The notes under the pieces were generated by a model. The model was not told where the DNA came from. It worked only from the letters and a program-made list of their open reading frames with translations, and made no database searches. Below are positions 34,365 through 44,792 of a DNA stretch of 64,000 nucleotides, in pieces. Position 1 is the stretch's first letter. Every line of letters begins with the position of its first letter. Position numbers and translations under genes: made by a program. The DNA is taken from NCBI GenBank assembly GCA_023105745.1, contig JALGQZ010000007.1, positions 2,649,592 through 2,713,591 of the forward strand, given 5' to 3'. The stretch is from Austropuccinia psidii. Lineage: Eukaryota > Basidiomycota > Pucciniomycetes > Pucciniales > Sphaerophragmiaceae.

Positions 34365-36605
34365 CTAAAACGGGTCAATCCTGGTTGTGAGTTTAGCTGA
34401 CCTGGGTACCGTCAAGGTGACCTCATCACTTGAACCAAGCCCGCGATTCGCCACCCAGGCATCACCAAAGTCTAATACTAAGCATCGTGCAAAATCAAAT
34501 CTAAGAGGTACAGTGGGGTTAAAAGACTCTGATGAGAAGAAACTTTTATTCAGTAAATTACATATATACTTATTAGTACGTAGCCACACTGGCTCCACTA
34601 GATTTTTACCCTCTGAAAGTTTTGCGGAAATGTCAATTAGTGCTAAAGCCCCTTTAACTGAGCTTGTTCTCCAGTCATCTGAGCATACCATCAAACCACG
34701 AACCCCCGCCGCACAGAATGCCGCTAATATACCATAGCAAATTCGATTGATTCCAAGATTCTTGTGACACGCCAAAAGATCTTTGATGGCCTCATTTTTT
34801 TTTGAGTTTGTGAGTTTGCCTTTGATGCCATTAACTTCGACCTTTGTATGTGCACGTACCATGTTGTATGCAATCATCAAATGGATAACTGTATCCATTA
34901 GATCCTCCAGGTTCTTGTGCGGCTTTGTGGATATCTCATTGTCAGCCCCGCCACCTTCAATGCTGAGTTGGGTTGCACGTTGCTTCGATTTACTCAAGCA
35001 GGAGGCAAGGTATTCAACTGCTCCCCGTTCGAGTCCAAGAGGATCGGTTGAATTTGATGTTGGTGCAACATATGGTTTGGGTGCAATCACATCGTATGAG
35101 ACTAAACTAATGGATTCAAACATAACATTTGCCCAAAAATGTTTAACTGGATTGGCGGGGTAAAGAAGGCTCTGAACCATTTTGAAGAAGGAGTGTTCAG
35201 ATTTTGCGAGATTATCTGGAGGTTTAGCTGATTCCTTCATCAATTTGAGATTCCAAATGTTGTGATCAAAAAACGCTTCTGTTTCGGTTGGCTTAAAAAA
35301 ATCTAACCCTGTATATTGCAATTTATATCACCAGTCAACAGCCAATAATCAAGTATCATGCACAAAGACAAAAAAAAACTCACCTGCCATCTCAAGGTCC
35401 TGCAGCCAAGCCGACATTTTAAGATCTCGGTTACTGATCACCTTAATACCAACGGGCAGGAATGTATGAGCATCCTTTGTTGGTAAATTGTCCCATCTAT
35501 TTTTGTAAATCCTATTGATATTATCAAGCCCCCTTTTCCATGATTGTTGAGTAATATTGGAATGATAATTCAAAACGCCTGCAAACTCTTCCATGCGGGA
35601 TAAAAATATTCCTTGAAAATTCGCAGCGGATGACACTTCGGGCTCAGCGTCGGGAATTATATCAGTCATATCTCGTCCCATTGTATCATGTTTAATTGTT
35701 TCCCTTTCTTGAAAGGCTTGAATATTCCGAGGAGAGGCGGGAGGGGTTGCATCATGCATTGTTTCATTGGGTATCGGGGGACTTTCAGTATGTGGAGCTT
35801 CATCATGGATTGTTTCATTGAGTATTGGGGGGGTTCAGTATGCGGAGGTTCATTATCAATATGGTCCCCTTCAACATTGATAATTTCATCACCTTGATCG
35901 CGAGAATCGTTTGCGGCTTCAAAGGTACGGCGTTTTTTGTTTGTTTTTTTGGTCGCATGTATATTTGGTCTTTTTCCTAATCCTTTGCCTGGAAATCCAA
36001 TTACGACTCGAGATCCTTCAGGTAGAGATTCTCCCACCTCCACACCTGCCCATATATTGTAAGCAGCTATTTTTATCAATTTTGTTTTGAATTAGTAATG
36101 GACTTACGGTTCAAATCCATTTTGAGCAGGCTCATGGCTTCAGCAATCTTTTGACGCACATAATCAGGAATTTTACTATCATTTTGGATTTTTTCGAGCC
36201 TTGGGATTGTTTGAGCAATGTTGGAGACAAATTGTTCCTTGGATATAATTTCCACCTCCCCACTGAAAATTACATCATTTTGCCCATCATCTTCTGTCGG
36301 TGCACAAGGTTCAACAGTCTTTTCCTTCTCATAACTTTTAAAATTCGGTTTCTGAGAGCTTGGAGGCTGCCCTGAAATAAAGGCTATGACACAATATCAG
36401 GTTTTGAGAGATTTGAAATATTAAAGATGGATGCATACTCACATTCCGGAAGAACTGGTGGATCTTGATTATCTTCATGTGACTGGCTCTCTACTTCAAT
36501 GCCTAATTCACGACTACTGGCGATATCAGAGATTTCACTTCCACTCTCTGGGGCTGAAGTTGGTCGTTCATTGAATTCTGTTGAATTTCCCGGGGTTCGG
36601 GCCAT
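34365..36605 (-). pseudogene. Unrecognised ~677-aa cargo gene with a 1-bp frameshift
   Basis: I do not recognise a family. Exons 36605-36443, 36371-36108, 36045-35384 and 35308-34365 (GT/AG introns of 71, 62 and 75 bp) sum to 2033 bp, one short of a multiple of three. The missing base is at the run of seven G on the plus strand (35827-35833). Upstream the frame reads NEPPHTEPP; downstream it resumes one frame over at the second, parallel repeat (PHTESPPIPNETMHD). Either one copy is broken or the run was miscounted. The N-terminus is acidic and Ser-rich, the middle is basic (KRPNIHATKKTNKKRR), and the C-terminal half is conserved in the relic at 7790-9042 (FLPVGIKVISNRDLKMSAWL, MVQSLLYP, CSDDWRTSSVKG, WLRTNKYICNLL). 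No catalytic motif is obvious. Confidence 0.8.
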
Positions 36606-37080
36606 AGCGGAGGTAGTTTATTAAGCAAATAGATGGTGACGAGTTGATTGCTAACTTGTTTGAGAATTTTTTGATAAAAGATCCAAATTCAAGAAAAAAG
36701 GTGCAAATGCGATTTGTCGGGAAATTGAAGGAGGCGATGTTTTGCAAATTATTTCATATCATGCAAATGAAATCACTTCCCTGTGAGACATTGAATAAAG
36801 TTGACTAGTGAGAAACCTACTAAAGTCAACTTTTGAACTATTCAATGCTCATGAGGTAAGGACTAAGCAAAGTGTTCATTTGATTGATATGAAATAAAAT
36901 GGTTTTGTCGGCGAAACAGGAGACACAATTCTTGTCTTAAATAGTCCACTTATTAGGTTTTAATTTGTGAGTCTCATGATTTAAACCCTAGCCACAACAT
37001 TGTGAATATACTGACCAATTTCCCCTGAGGTCCTGTTGGCAGAGAAGGCCACTCAGCATATTTCGGCGATGGCGTCCATT
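36606..37080. other. Spacer upstream of the 677-aa gene
   Basis: 475 bp with the fold-back sequence at 36747-36899 and no gene. The remainder shows nothing I can name. Confidence 0.5.
36747..36899. repeat. Fold-back (MITE-like) inverted repeat
   Basis: The left arm AATTATTTCATATCATGCAAATG pairs with the right arm CATTTGATTGATATGAAATAAA. Inner blocks CATTGAATA and GTTGACTAGTGAGAAACC also pair with their complements around a centre near 36822. About 150 bp folds almost end to end. It may be a small non-autonomous element nested in the big one, 140 bp upstream of the cargo gene start. Confidence 0.6.
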
Positions 37081-37106
37081 GTGTACGCCAACAAGCCACC
37101 GTACAC
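37081..37106. repeat. Palindrome (family copy 6, degenerate centre)
   Basis: GTGTACG...CGTACAC ends are kept, but the centre (CCAACAAGCCAC) is altered from the GGCATGCC core. It abuts the 84-bp satellite. Confidence 0.6.
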
Positions 37107-37126
37107 ACTATGGATGTAGTACGGAA

Positions 37127-37630
37127 GCTTAAGGATGGTAAGCGTTGTCGGAGGCATGTCGGGAGGGCACTACATGAGCGTAAGGATGGTAAGCAGTGTC
37201 GGGAGAATGTCGGGAGGGAGGGTAACTGTTGTCGGAGGCATGTCGGGAGGGCACTACATGAGCGTAAGGATGGTAAGCAGTGTCGGGAGAATGTCGGGAG
37301 GGAGGGTAACTGTTGTCGGAGGCATGTCGGGAGGGCACTACATGAGCGTAAGGATGGTAAGCAGTGTCGGGAGAATGTCGGGAGGGAGGGTAACTGTTGT
37401 CGGAGGCATGTCGGGAGGGCACTACATGAGCGTAAGGATGGTAAGCAGTGTCGGGAGAATGTCGGGAGGGAGGGTAACTGTTGTCGGAGGCATGTCGGGA
37501 GGGCACTACATGAGCGTAAGGATGGTAAGCTGTGTCGGAGGCATGTCGGGAGGGCACTACACAAGCGTAAGGGTCATCAGTGGTGTCGGAGGCATGTCGG
37601 GAGGGTATTACACAAGCGTGAGGATGGTAG
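37127..37630 (+). repeat. 84-bp minisatellite near the right end
   Basis: The 84-bp unit runs GCGTAAGGATGGTAAGCAG...TGTCGGGAGAATG...AGGGTAACTGTTGTCGGAGGCATG...GGGCACTACATGA and recurs about five times, with half-unit variants at both ends. Because 84 is 28 codons and no frame has a stop, frames of 140-196 codons run through on both strands; they are repeat artefacts. Its GCGTAAGGAT core is shared with the 40-bp array at 31755-32270. Confidence 0.9.
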
Positions 37631-37942
37631 GGGCGGGGGTGTGAAAGCGTAAGGAGTGGTGAGGACGGAGAGGGGCGGGCAGTGTCGGAGTCTCATCCGG
37701 ATGGAGGGCGGTGCGGGTGCATAAGCATGCTAAGCGTCGGGGAGGCGGAAGCCAATGAGGTGAAATTACACGAACGTTGCGCATAGTGTTGAAATGGGTT
37801 TGGGCTTTGAGTGACATTCTCATGTGACACATGTGAGACGATTGACGTTGTCTTGACGCTGACGTGACGTGACCCACTAAATCCAGTGACTATAAAGTGA
37901 CACTAACGCGACTGAAGCAAGATTTTATACTGACCGCGGTGC

Positions 37943-37988
37943 GACGTGAAGTCAATCGCCGACGATTGACGCGAGATTCGCCCTGGTG
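37943..37988 (-). repeat. Right terminal inverted repeat
   Basis: Reverse complement of 17204-17249 with two mismatches (A for G at position 5, C for T at position 18). TAT at 37989-37991 is the second target-duplication copy. The subterminal stretch 37841-37873 carries TTGACG and GACGTGACGTGAC motifs. Confidence 0.92.
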
Positions 37989-38500
37989 TATATGTTTTTC
38001 CCTTTTCACACCTTTCTGCATGGTTTTTACCCTCTTATGTATTTAAAGCCATACTATGGCCTTAGAGGATTTCAAATTGAGCTCAAGCAGGATTTGTATC
38101 CTGTATAGAAAATACTTAGCCAATTCTATAAATATACACCACAGCCCAGCTTGCCTAAACCTTATTCAACTTTAAATTTCAATTAATTTAAGCTTAGAGT
38201 AAACATTTTAAAAAAATGTTAAAAAAGCTGCAATTTTATTGTGAGATCACTAAATATTTCAATAAGATAGGAAATAGACATTTTTGGGTATAGCAACCTA
38301 TGAGTCTATTCTACGTTATTTTTGGTATAGAATCAAAAAATAAAATAATAATCATAATGTTATTTATCCAAAATAATTTATGCTTATTAGTTGTAGTTTT
38401 TGTTTTAGATTCAATTTTTGAGTCTATTTAAGACTAAATCAACTTTATAAAAATGTTTTGTGGCCTTTTGAGTATGACATACATATCTCACAGGCTCACA
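37989..38500 (-). repeat. Solo LTR2, segment 3 of 3
   Basis: The 5' part of the LTR2 copy on the minus strand. It continues the sequence interrupted at 17203 (after one TAT) and ends CAGGCTCACA (reverse complement TGTGAGCCTG). GCCATACTATGGCCTTA and the GTGTAGAATCC-like block match element B. Confidence 0.88.
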
Positions 38501-38651
38501 AAAAATGTGCTTTTGCATTAATCAATTTTAATTTCCTTTTAATGTTAAATATGATTATAGTTTCTTTTTTGTATTCAAATTTTGTCTATATGACAAAAAT
38601 GAATTTATTCATTTTAAATTATTTCTTAATTTTAGTAATTGTGGCCTTTGG
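38501..38651 (-). repeat. LTR4 inverted copy, 5' part
   Basis: It continues the inverted LTR4 of 12101-13697 past the solo LTR2. It aligns with the first 200 bases of the plus copy (ATGATTAT, TTTTTGTATTCAA, ending TTGTGGCCTTTGG). It is cut at 38652 by the end of element E's LTR. Confidence 0.55.
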
Positions 38652-41600
38652 TGTAAGATGTGTCTATGAGACTGTTCTTAATATTAATATTAATCAAAAG
38701 TACTGTGTCTGTTCCTATAAAGTATATTAATAAAAATTATCATAATCAAAATCCAATAATTAATTTATTAATGATTTCTTTTACTTGTTATACACTACGA
38801 GTGTTTATAACAGTAAGCAATAATTGTCTACTAGAATCAATTTCAAGAAGTATTTAATAATAAAAAATCTTTATTGAAATAATAAAATTATTTTAATATA
38901 TAATTGTCTTTTTCAAGAATAATTATAAAAACAATTACTAGAAAAAAACCATAAGAATTAAGATAAATCACTCACTAATACTCCAAAGAACTTATTAAAG
39001 ATAATAGCAGAGGAAGTTGACATATAATTGTGGATTTAATGCATCAAAATGGATTTATAACAGTATTAAAACAATATATAGTTCATTTCTATTATTCCAC
39101 GTCCTTCTTATTGATTTTGAAATATTAAAACACTTAAGAAAAGATTTTAAGTAATACTTACTTGTTGGTAATAAAGGTATATTTGAATAATGTCATGACT
39201 CTGGGAAAAACAACAACAGGAGCCCTCTTTTAAGTCTAAGACAGCTCACAGGTGTGTTTGATGGATGAAACTGAAAAACCAGTGGGTGAGAAAACGATAA
39301 TACTTTTTGGATTAATGATTGCATCATCTGTTGTCATGTAAGATTATCATAATTACTAAATTGATGCTTTTATGTGACTACCAACCCAAATATGGTTAAG
39401 AATAAAAAGAGTAACAAATTTAAATATTCTTTTATTTCAAAATAATGTTTGATTTCGCAAATTTATAAATGTTGTTGGAAATTTCATCACAGAGTGTGTT
39501 TTCTGTGAATTTTTGAAGATTCAGTGTTTCACATGGAATCATCAAAAATGGACTGTAAGTAAAAATATTGATTTTATTTATTAAAGTATAATTTTTTTGT
39601 TCTTATATGAATTATACAGTTCTTAATTGGTGCTGAAAGTTTCAGAAAGATTGATTAAGAATTGTATTTTGAATATTTCTATGTAGAATTGTAAATAATA
39701 CTATATTGCTGGTTGCTATGAGGTAAATCAATGGATACTAGTCCAAAAAGGGTTTTAATTAAGGTTTGGGGGTTTATTAATGGAAATTAATTAAGAATTG
39801 ATGTGGTTAAAGGAGTCCAAGTTGCTCTTTACCTCCTTGGCACGTCAAAATAGCAGCTTATTTGCTATTTTCTTATGATTTAATGAGATTTTAACTTGGT
39901 AACCAAGTTCCCAAAAGGTCTTAGTATACTAATTGGGCAAATATCAGCCATGGATACAATCTTGAGAGCTGTCCACACCTAAGAGATTTCAGAACTTGGG
40001 TACCCTGGCTCTCTTTGATGTCTTTTGTCCCCCTTGACTATTTGTCAGGCTGAGTCTATGAAGAGGTGATAATATTTGTATTTACAGCCTAAACTATGAC
40101 TTTGACACGGATAATAAGTATAAAAAATGGTTTTATTTAAAATCTAAGGGATTTACTAAAAGAATTTTAGGGGTGGTGAGCGCTGTTGGAAGCCCTGGGT
40201 GCAGCTTTACCAATTGGATTATTATAATAAAGACTACAATACTTGAAATTAAAATTTTCCCTGATTATTTTCCAAGAGTATAACTGTTTTGGACAGTTTT
40301 ACTAGGTAGGAATTCAAGAAAAGGATGAGGAAACCTTTCCTGGTGGAGAAAAGGCCTCCTTTTATTCTAAAATGGGGTGGAATGGCCCTATACACCATCC
40401 ACATAGAGGAAGGGAAGAGTTTTTCACTTAAGAGTATTGGCTTGTGATTTTCATAGTGCCTGTATGCTCTGTATTGGGCTAAGATTCGGCTTTGAAACCA
40501 CATCTGGGCAGTTTTCACCAATACAGGGTGAAAACTTTGAGCTGGGGACCACATAGCCCTCTTCTGATGTGTATGATGCATAGAATGCTGTACAAAACCT
40601 GTATCAGACCCCAGTATTGAATTAATTATGAGGTATTGAAGATTAGAAAAGCTCCTTAATCTGTTTGACACCTAATAATCAACTCATGGGAGAATATCCC
40701 ACAGTAAGACTGTATTTGTCTAATTGTTGGATTTTGGGCTTTGAAACTTCCATACAATTGTTGGTTTTTAAGATATCAATCTCAACAATGGCTCATTGAG
40801 TAGTCCTGGATGTTTTATACACAATGGTACATCATTTTGTATGGCTATCATTAAATATGGCAAAGTTATGCCATATACAAGATTTCTTATACACATCTAT
40901 GATTTTCCCAAAAACTGTATGGAGCTTGTTTGCTCCATATCTTTTGTTCTAGATAAGATATGGGGAAATGGATGGCATAATAAGATAGCTCTGATTGTGC
41001 CCTTTTCAAAAAGACCTCACTTTAGGTATCTCACACTAAAACTGTCCAAGCCAGATGGGAGGTGAATATTTCAATCACCCTTATTTGACCTTATTTTGGT
41101 CATAAATTCTGTAATTCTAGTGCTAGCTCAGTTTGGCTAGTACCATTGGATAGCCCTGACTTAGAGCTTCATTTTGAATGCCCATTTGATGGGGTTAAGC
41201 CTCTTCCTCTGTATTTTAGATGTGAGGTGAAAATGAAGGTTTATGCTCAGCAACAACTTTGAGCAGGAATAACTTTGGTATTCTTTGTCCTATGATGATG
41301 GGACTTGTATATTTGGAAAGGGGTGAGTTTCCTCCTTCCTTTGATACCCTTTGAGCTGATTTGGCTCAGCTCCATGTTTTGGTGGTATCTTGGCTATACC
41401 ATTGATTTATGGTATTTGGCTGTCATGCTTGTGCTCTGGTTTTGAGTCACAGGCTGACACTTTTTTTTACGTCAAAATAGAAATTCAGGCTTCAATGATG
41501 ATATCCACTATTGTTGCATCAAAAGTGTATGTAAGAGCACCATAATATTAAGTGCCAAAAACACAATAACACTATTCTTAGTGTATATGTAACCTGGGAT

Positions 41601-41949
41601 TTCTCACTTTCCCATTATTTTGGCATGAAATTGAGAAAATTTGTTTTCACAATTCTTTATGTGGTATTGATGATGTGGTATTGAATTGTTTTCCATATTA
41701 CCACCCCAAAGGGTTGATTTAAGCTTATTCACTATATGGGGCTACCCTGGGTGAAATGTTGTGTAGAATCCAAATCTGGCCTTCAATTCATGGATTTACA
41801 TACTCAATAGAAAGTTATTCATCTTTTCTGAAATAAAAAATGATGAACTTTGAATATATGCATGACTTATGGGTTATTCATATTTCAAAATTTATTTTAA
41901 AGATAATTGTGGCCTACATGGGTATGTAAAATATACCTCAAGGCTCATA
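38652..41949 (-). repeat. Element E 3' LTR (LTR3 family) with a 1.4-kb insertion
   Basis: Read on the minus strand it starts TATGAGCCTTGAGG at 41949 and ends CACATCTTACA at 38652. It matches the solo LTR3 at 14974-16821 except for 40044-41460, which is absent there. It is decayed relative to the LTRs of elements B and C. Confidence 0.85.
40044..41460. mobile_element. 1.4-kb insertion in the LTR3 of element E
   Basis: This stretch is missing at the matching point of the solo LTR3 (empty site CTATTTTTTACA). Its ends are loosely inverted: left GTCAGGCTGAGTC, right (reverse complement) GTGTCAGCCTGTGACTC. The flanks are T-runs, so a target duplication cannot be read. The minus-strand frame 40249-40671 (140 codons) is the only open frame of note; I do not recognise it and give it low weight. 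Probably a decayed DNA transposon. Confidence 0.5.
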
Positions 41950-42609
41950 TTCCCTCCCACCAAAAAATAAAATTGTACAAAATTTCATTAATTGTATCAA
42001 GAAGAAAAAGGACCCAAAGGGGTTTCATGTCCAATGTCCATCCTCTTCAAATTACTCAGATCAAGTAGTTTAAAGCACATTTATAGACATATTCAGGCTT
42101 GTGGACTTCTGTCATGTCTAAATCTTCTCAAGAGTTTATATGAGTCAGGTATTTCTGATTCTGCCAGCCATTCATCTTCATGTGCTGGATTGCTATATCT
42201 GACAAGATATTCTCTTTGATTTTTAAGCCTAAGTCTCCTTTCTTTAATGACTTTCTTTATCTTTTTGTCTTCACTCTGTTCCACTGGTGGTACAGTTGAG
42301 GGAGTTGGGTTCCTTAAAGGAAAAGATCCTTTGTCAGCTGGCTGATAATGTTTTATCAAGCTTACTGGAAAGGTGGGGTGTTTCCTTTCTAATTCACCAC
42401 TCAATTCCACATGAACTGCATTGATTCCTTGTAAGGCAACAATAACAAAATGTCCTCCATAAGAAGCTTGAAGCTTCTTTGGGCCTTTGATATTATTTGA
42501 GTTCAAGGTTGAAACTAGAACTAAGTCCCCTAATTTGAAGTCTGGTACTTTGTTACTCTTGTCCCACTTTTGCTTTTCAAAGTCAAAAGCGTCATTCATA
42601 CGCTATTTT
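41950..42609 (-). pseudogene. Element E: integrase C-terminus and chromodomain
   Basis: Open frame 42599-42093 covers the end of integrase (FEKQKWDKS, GDLVLVSTL, a degenerate GPF/Y module YGGHFVIVALQGINAVHVEL) and a C-terminal chromodomain (REYLVRYSNPAHEDEWL). It ends LLRRFRHDRSPQA, then the 3' UTR up to the purine-rich tract next to the LTR. Upstream it is cut at 42609/42610 by the LTR of element D; the rest of E would lie beyond the right edge. The sequence is diverged from B and C, fitting its separate LTR3 family. Confidence 0.85.
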
Positions 42610-44588
42610 TGTAAGGTTTGACTAGGAAACAATAAGTAAAAATAACTAATATTTCACTTATTGTACTATGAATGTCCTTATAAGTAGATTAAATAAGATA
42701 AAAAATAATTATAATAATAAAGAATTATTATAATTATGGCGTAAAATAATTATATTATTAAAGAAATATAATAATATAATTTATATTAAAAAATAATATA
42801 TATAAAGTAAGTATATTAATATAAGATAATTAATATATTAAAAAGCACTTTATTATTGTTACCAAAAGATAATAAAGGCGTAAAAAATTGTTTTTTTTAT
42901 TAATAAAAAACAATTAATAACAATAATGTTACCAATATTAAAGTTATAAATTAATATAAATACTATTTATATCAATTATGGAATTATTAAAAAGTAATAA
43001 TAGAGAAAACCTATTATAATAAGAGAAATAACCTACTTTTAATGCTTAATATAATAATTTTGAGTAACTTTATGCCTAGAAATGTAAATGAAACTTATTT
43101 AAATTGTAGTTACAATAAAATTTAAGAGAAATTACAAATTTTCTTGGTTTTACGTGGAATTGAGGTTTTTGAGAGAAATTTAAACAAAGCAATTAAATAC
43201 TTGTAATAATCACGTCAAAGATGAAGATTATCATAATATGATCTGTGGTCTTTAATGATATAAAATTTTTATATATAAAGAATGAAGAAATTACCTTTTT
43301 ATTTAATGATTTAATGTTTTGTAAGCGCCTGAGGGGAAAACAGAGTAAAAAGAGCTCTAGTTATAGTAAATACCTCCCTCCTAGAGTCCAAAAGGCTTCT
43401 AGTAGATGTGCACTGATCATATCCACTGGAATTGATCAATAATTTAAGGTTTGGTTATGATTACATCATGATTAAACCATATTATCTCATTATTATGCCA
43501 TTATTTAGAGGTATCACTATAACTCTAAGTTTGATGACGTCAAGGCTTGGCAGAACCCCAAATTTCGTGGATTTTTTAGTTTTAACTATAAACTAACAGT
43601 ATTAACCAATGTTATCACTCATATGACTGTTAAACTTAATTTAAAGTTACATTGAGTGATTATAAATGATCAAATTAAGCGCAAACTTTGATCCTTAATA
43701 ACCTTTAAGATTTACACGCTACAGCAATTCAGAGAGTAAATTATAATAGCTTGGCATAAACTTATTATTCTTCCAAGAGCATTTCATTACATCATAAAAA
43801 CTCTATTATTGATGATTTTTCTTGTAACTCATCTTTTCTGTCGAAATTTAATATTTTAAACTTCAAACCATGATTTCAAGGGGTTATACCTTGAATATTA
43901 TAATAAGAAATACATCATTATTCACCAATGAATTAGTAGAATCCAACTGTATACTTTCTTTAAAGTTTGGACCACTTTCACAAAAAAGTGGTCAACAGCT
44001 CTGTTGATTTTAGTCAATAATCCCTTACAGGTTTTAACCTTGTTTATAGCTTATGAAAGAAACTTCATTTCTGTATTCCTACAGTAATTACGTGATTAAT
44101 TTATTTTTGGCTCATCACTCTATCATGCATATCTCAAAATAACAGCTAAAATCCTTGAATATAATGGTTGACTAAAAAAGTGCATACATTCAGCTTAATT
44201 CCTTAAGTATTGACTTTTGAGCTTAGCTTCTTAATTGTTTTATATGTGGATTTTTATGGAGAATCCAATGGTACCATTTCTTTCACATGTTGTTTCACTG
44301 GTCTTTGAAATAAATAAGGATGTGTTTTTTATAAGGTATTATTACTTATAACTCATTAAATATTGACTTTACAGATATGCCATAAAAGTGGCATATATGT
44401 ATCCTACATTGGGGAATCCAATGGTATAATTTATTTCACATGTTTGTTCATTGGCTTTTAAGTTAAACCAAGTTTTATGCCAATTTATGGCATTTTTTTA
44501 GTTTTAAGGTAATTATTTTTAATGTATAATTATTTTAATTTTTTCTTGTGACCTTTTTGGGGATGTGGTCATATCTCAAAGGTTCACA
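42610..44588 (-). repeat. Element D 3' LTR (LTR1 family)
   Basis: On the minus strand it starts TGTGAACCTTTGAGATATGACC at 44588 and ends CCTAGTCAAACCTTACA at 42610, 1979 bp. It is the same family as 1-1458 and the LTRs of element C. It lies inside element E's integrase; ATTTT at 42605-42609 is one possible duplication copy, the other being off the window. Confidence 0.88.
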
Positions 44589-44792
44589 TTCCCTACCACC
44601 AAAAAATATTGTACCACAATCTGATATGTATAATTAGGTTATCATCCACTGTCCTACCTCTTTAATAGACTTTGTTAGTCTTGAAGCTCAATGATGGTTA
44701 AGTTTTCTATTTTTCAGGTTTTCTTTCATGTCTGAACCTTCTTAGTAGTTTATCAGCATTTGTTATATATTTCTCAAGTAGCCATTCATCTT
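44589..44792 (-). pseudogene. Element D: end of chromodomain and 3' UTR
   Basis: It matches element C around 62180-62390 (AAGATGAATGGCTACTTGAGA; AAACTACTAAGAAGGTTCAG) and ends in the purine-rich GGTGGTAGGGAA before the LTR. It is split from 53227-53717 by element B. ATCTT at 44788-44792 is one copy of B's target duplication. Confidence 0.85.

Larger units (their letters stand above)
17204..37988. mobile_element. 20.8-kb CACTA/Tnp2-type DNA transposon with chromatin-related cargo
   Basis: Both ends carry a 46-bp inverted repeat beginning CACC(G/A)GGGCGAATCTCG with 44 of 46 positions equal, flanked by TAT on each side. The target is an LTR2, and other LTR2 copies show the uninterrupted site (CTCTATTTGGTCTTTTTCC). 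Short duplications of 2-3 bp, CAC-starting termini, subterminal repeats and a Tnp2 transposase are all known features of the CACTA (CMC) superfamily. The six genes are largely intact, and the element is visibly richer in GC and CpG than the decayed repeats around it, which suggests a recent arrival. It is much larger than a minimal CACTA element. Confidence 0.9.

Noticed and set aside
37110..37652. Reading frames up to 196 codons with 28-residue repeats on both strands
   Set aside because: An 84-bp satellite without stops keeps every frame open; no start context, introns or conservation.
17204..37988. Starship-type element
   Set aside because: Starships use a tyrosine recombinase at one end and lack long TIRs; here a Tnp2 transposase and 46-bp TIRs with a 3-bp duplication are present.
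17204..37988. A host gene cluster or biosynthetic cluster
   Set aside because: The six genes lie exactly between transposon ends, and a decayed second copy lies near; none is a biosynthetic enzyme.
38458..38857. Hydrophobic frames of 65-90 codons
   Set aside because: They cross the junctions of three different LTRs (LTR2, LTR4, LTR3), so cannot be one gene; the hydrophobicity reflects T-richness.
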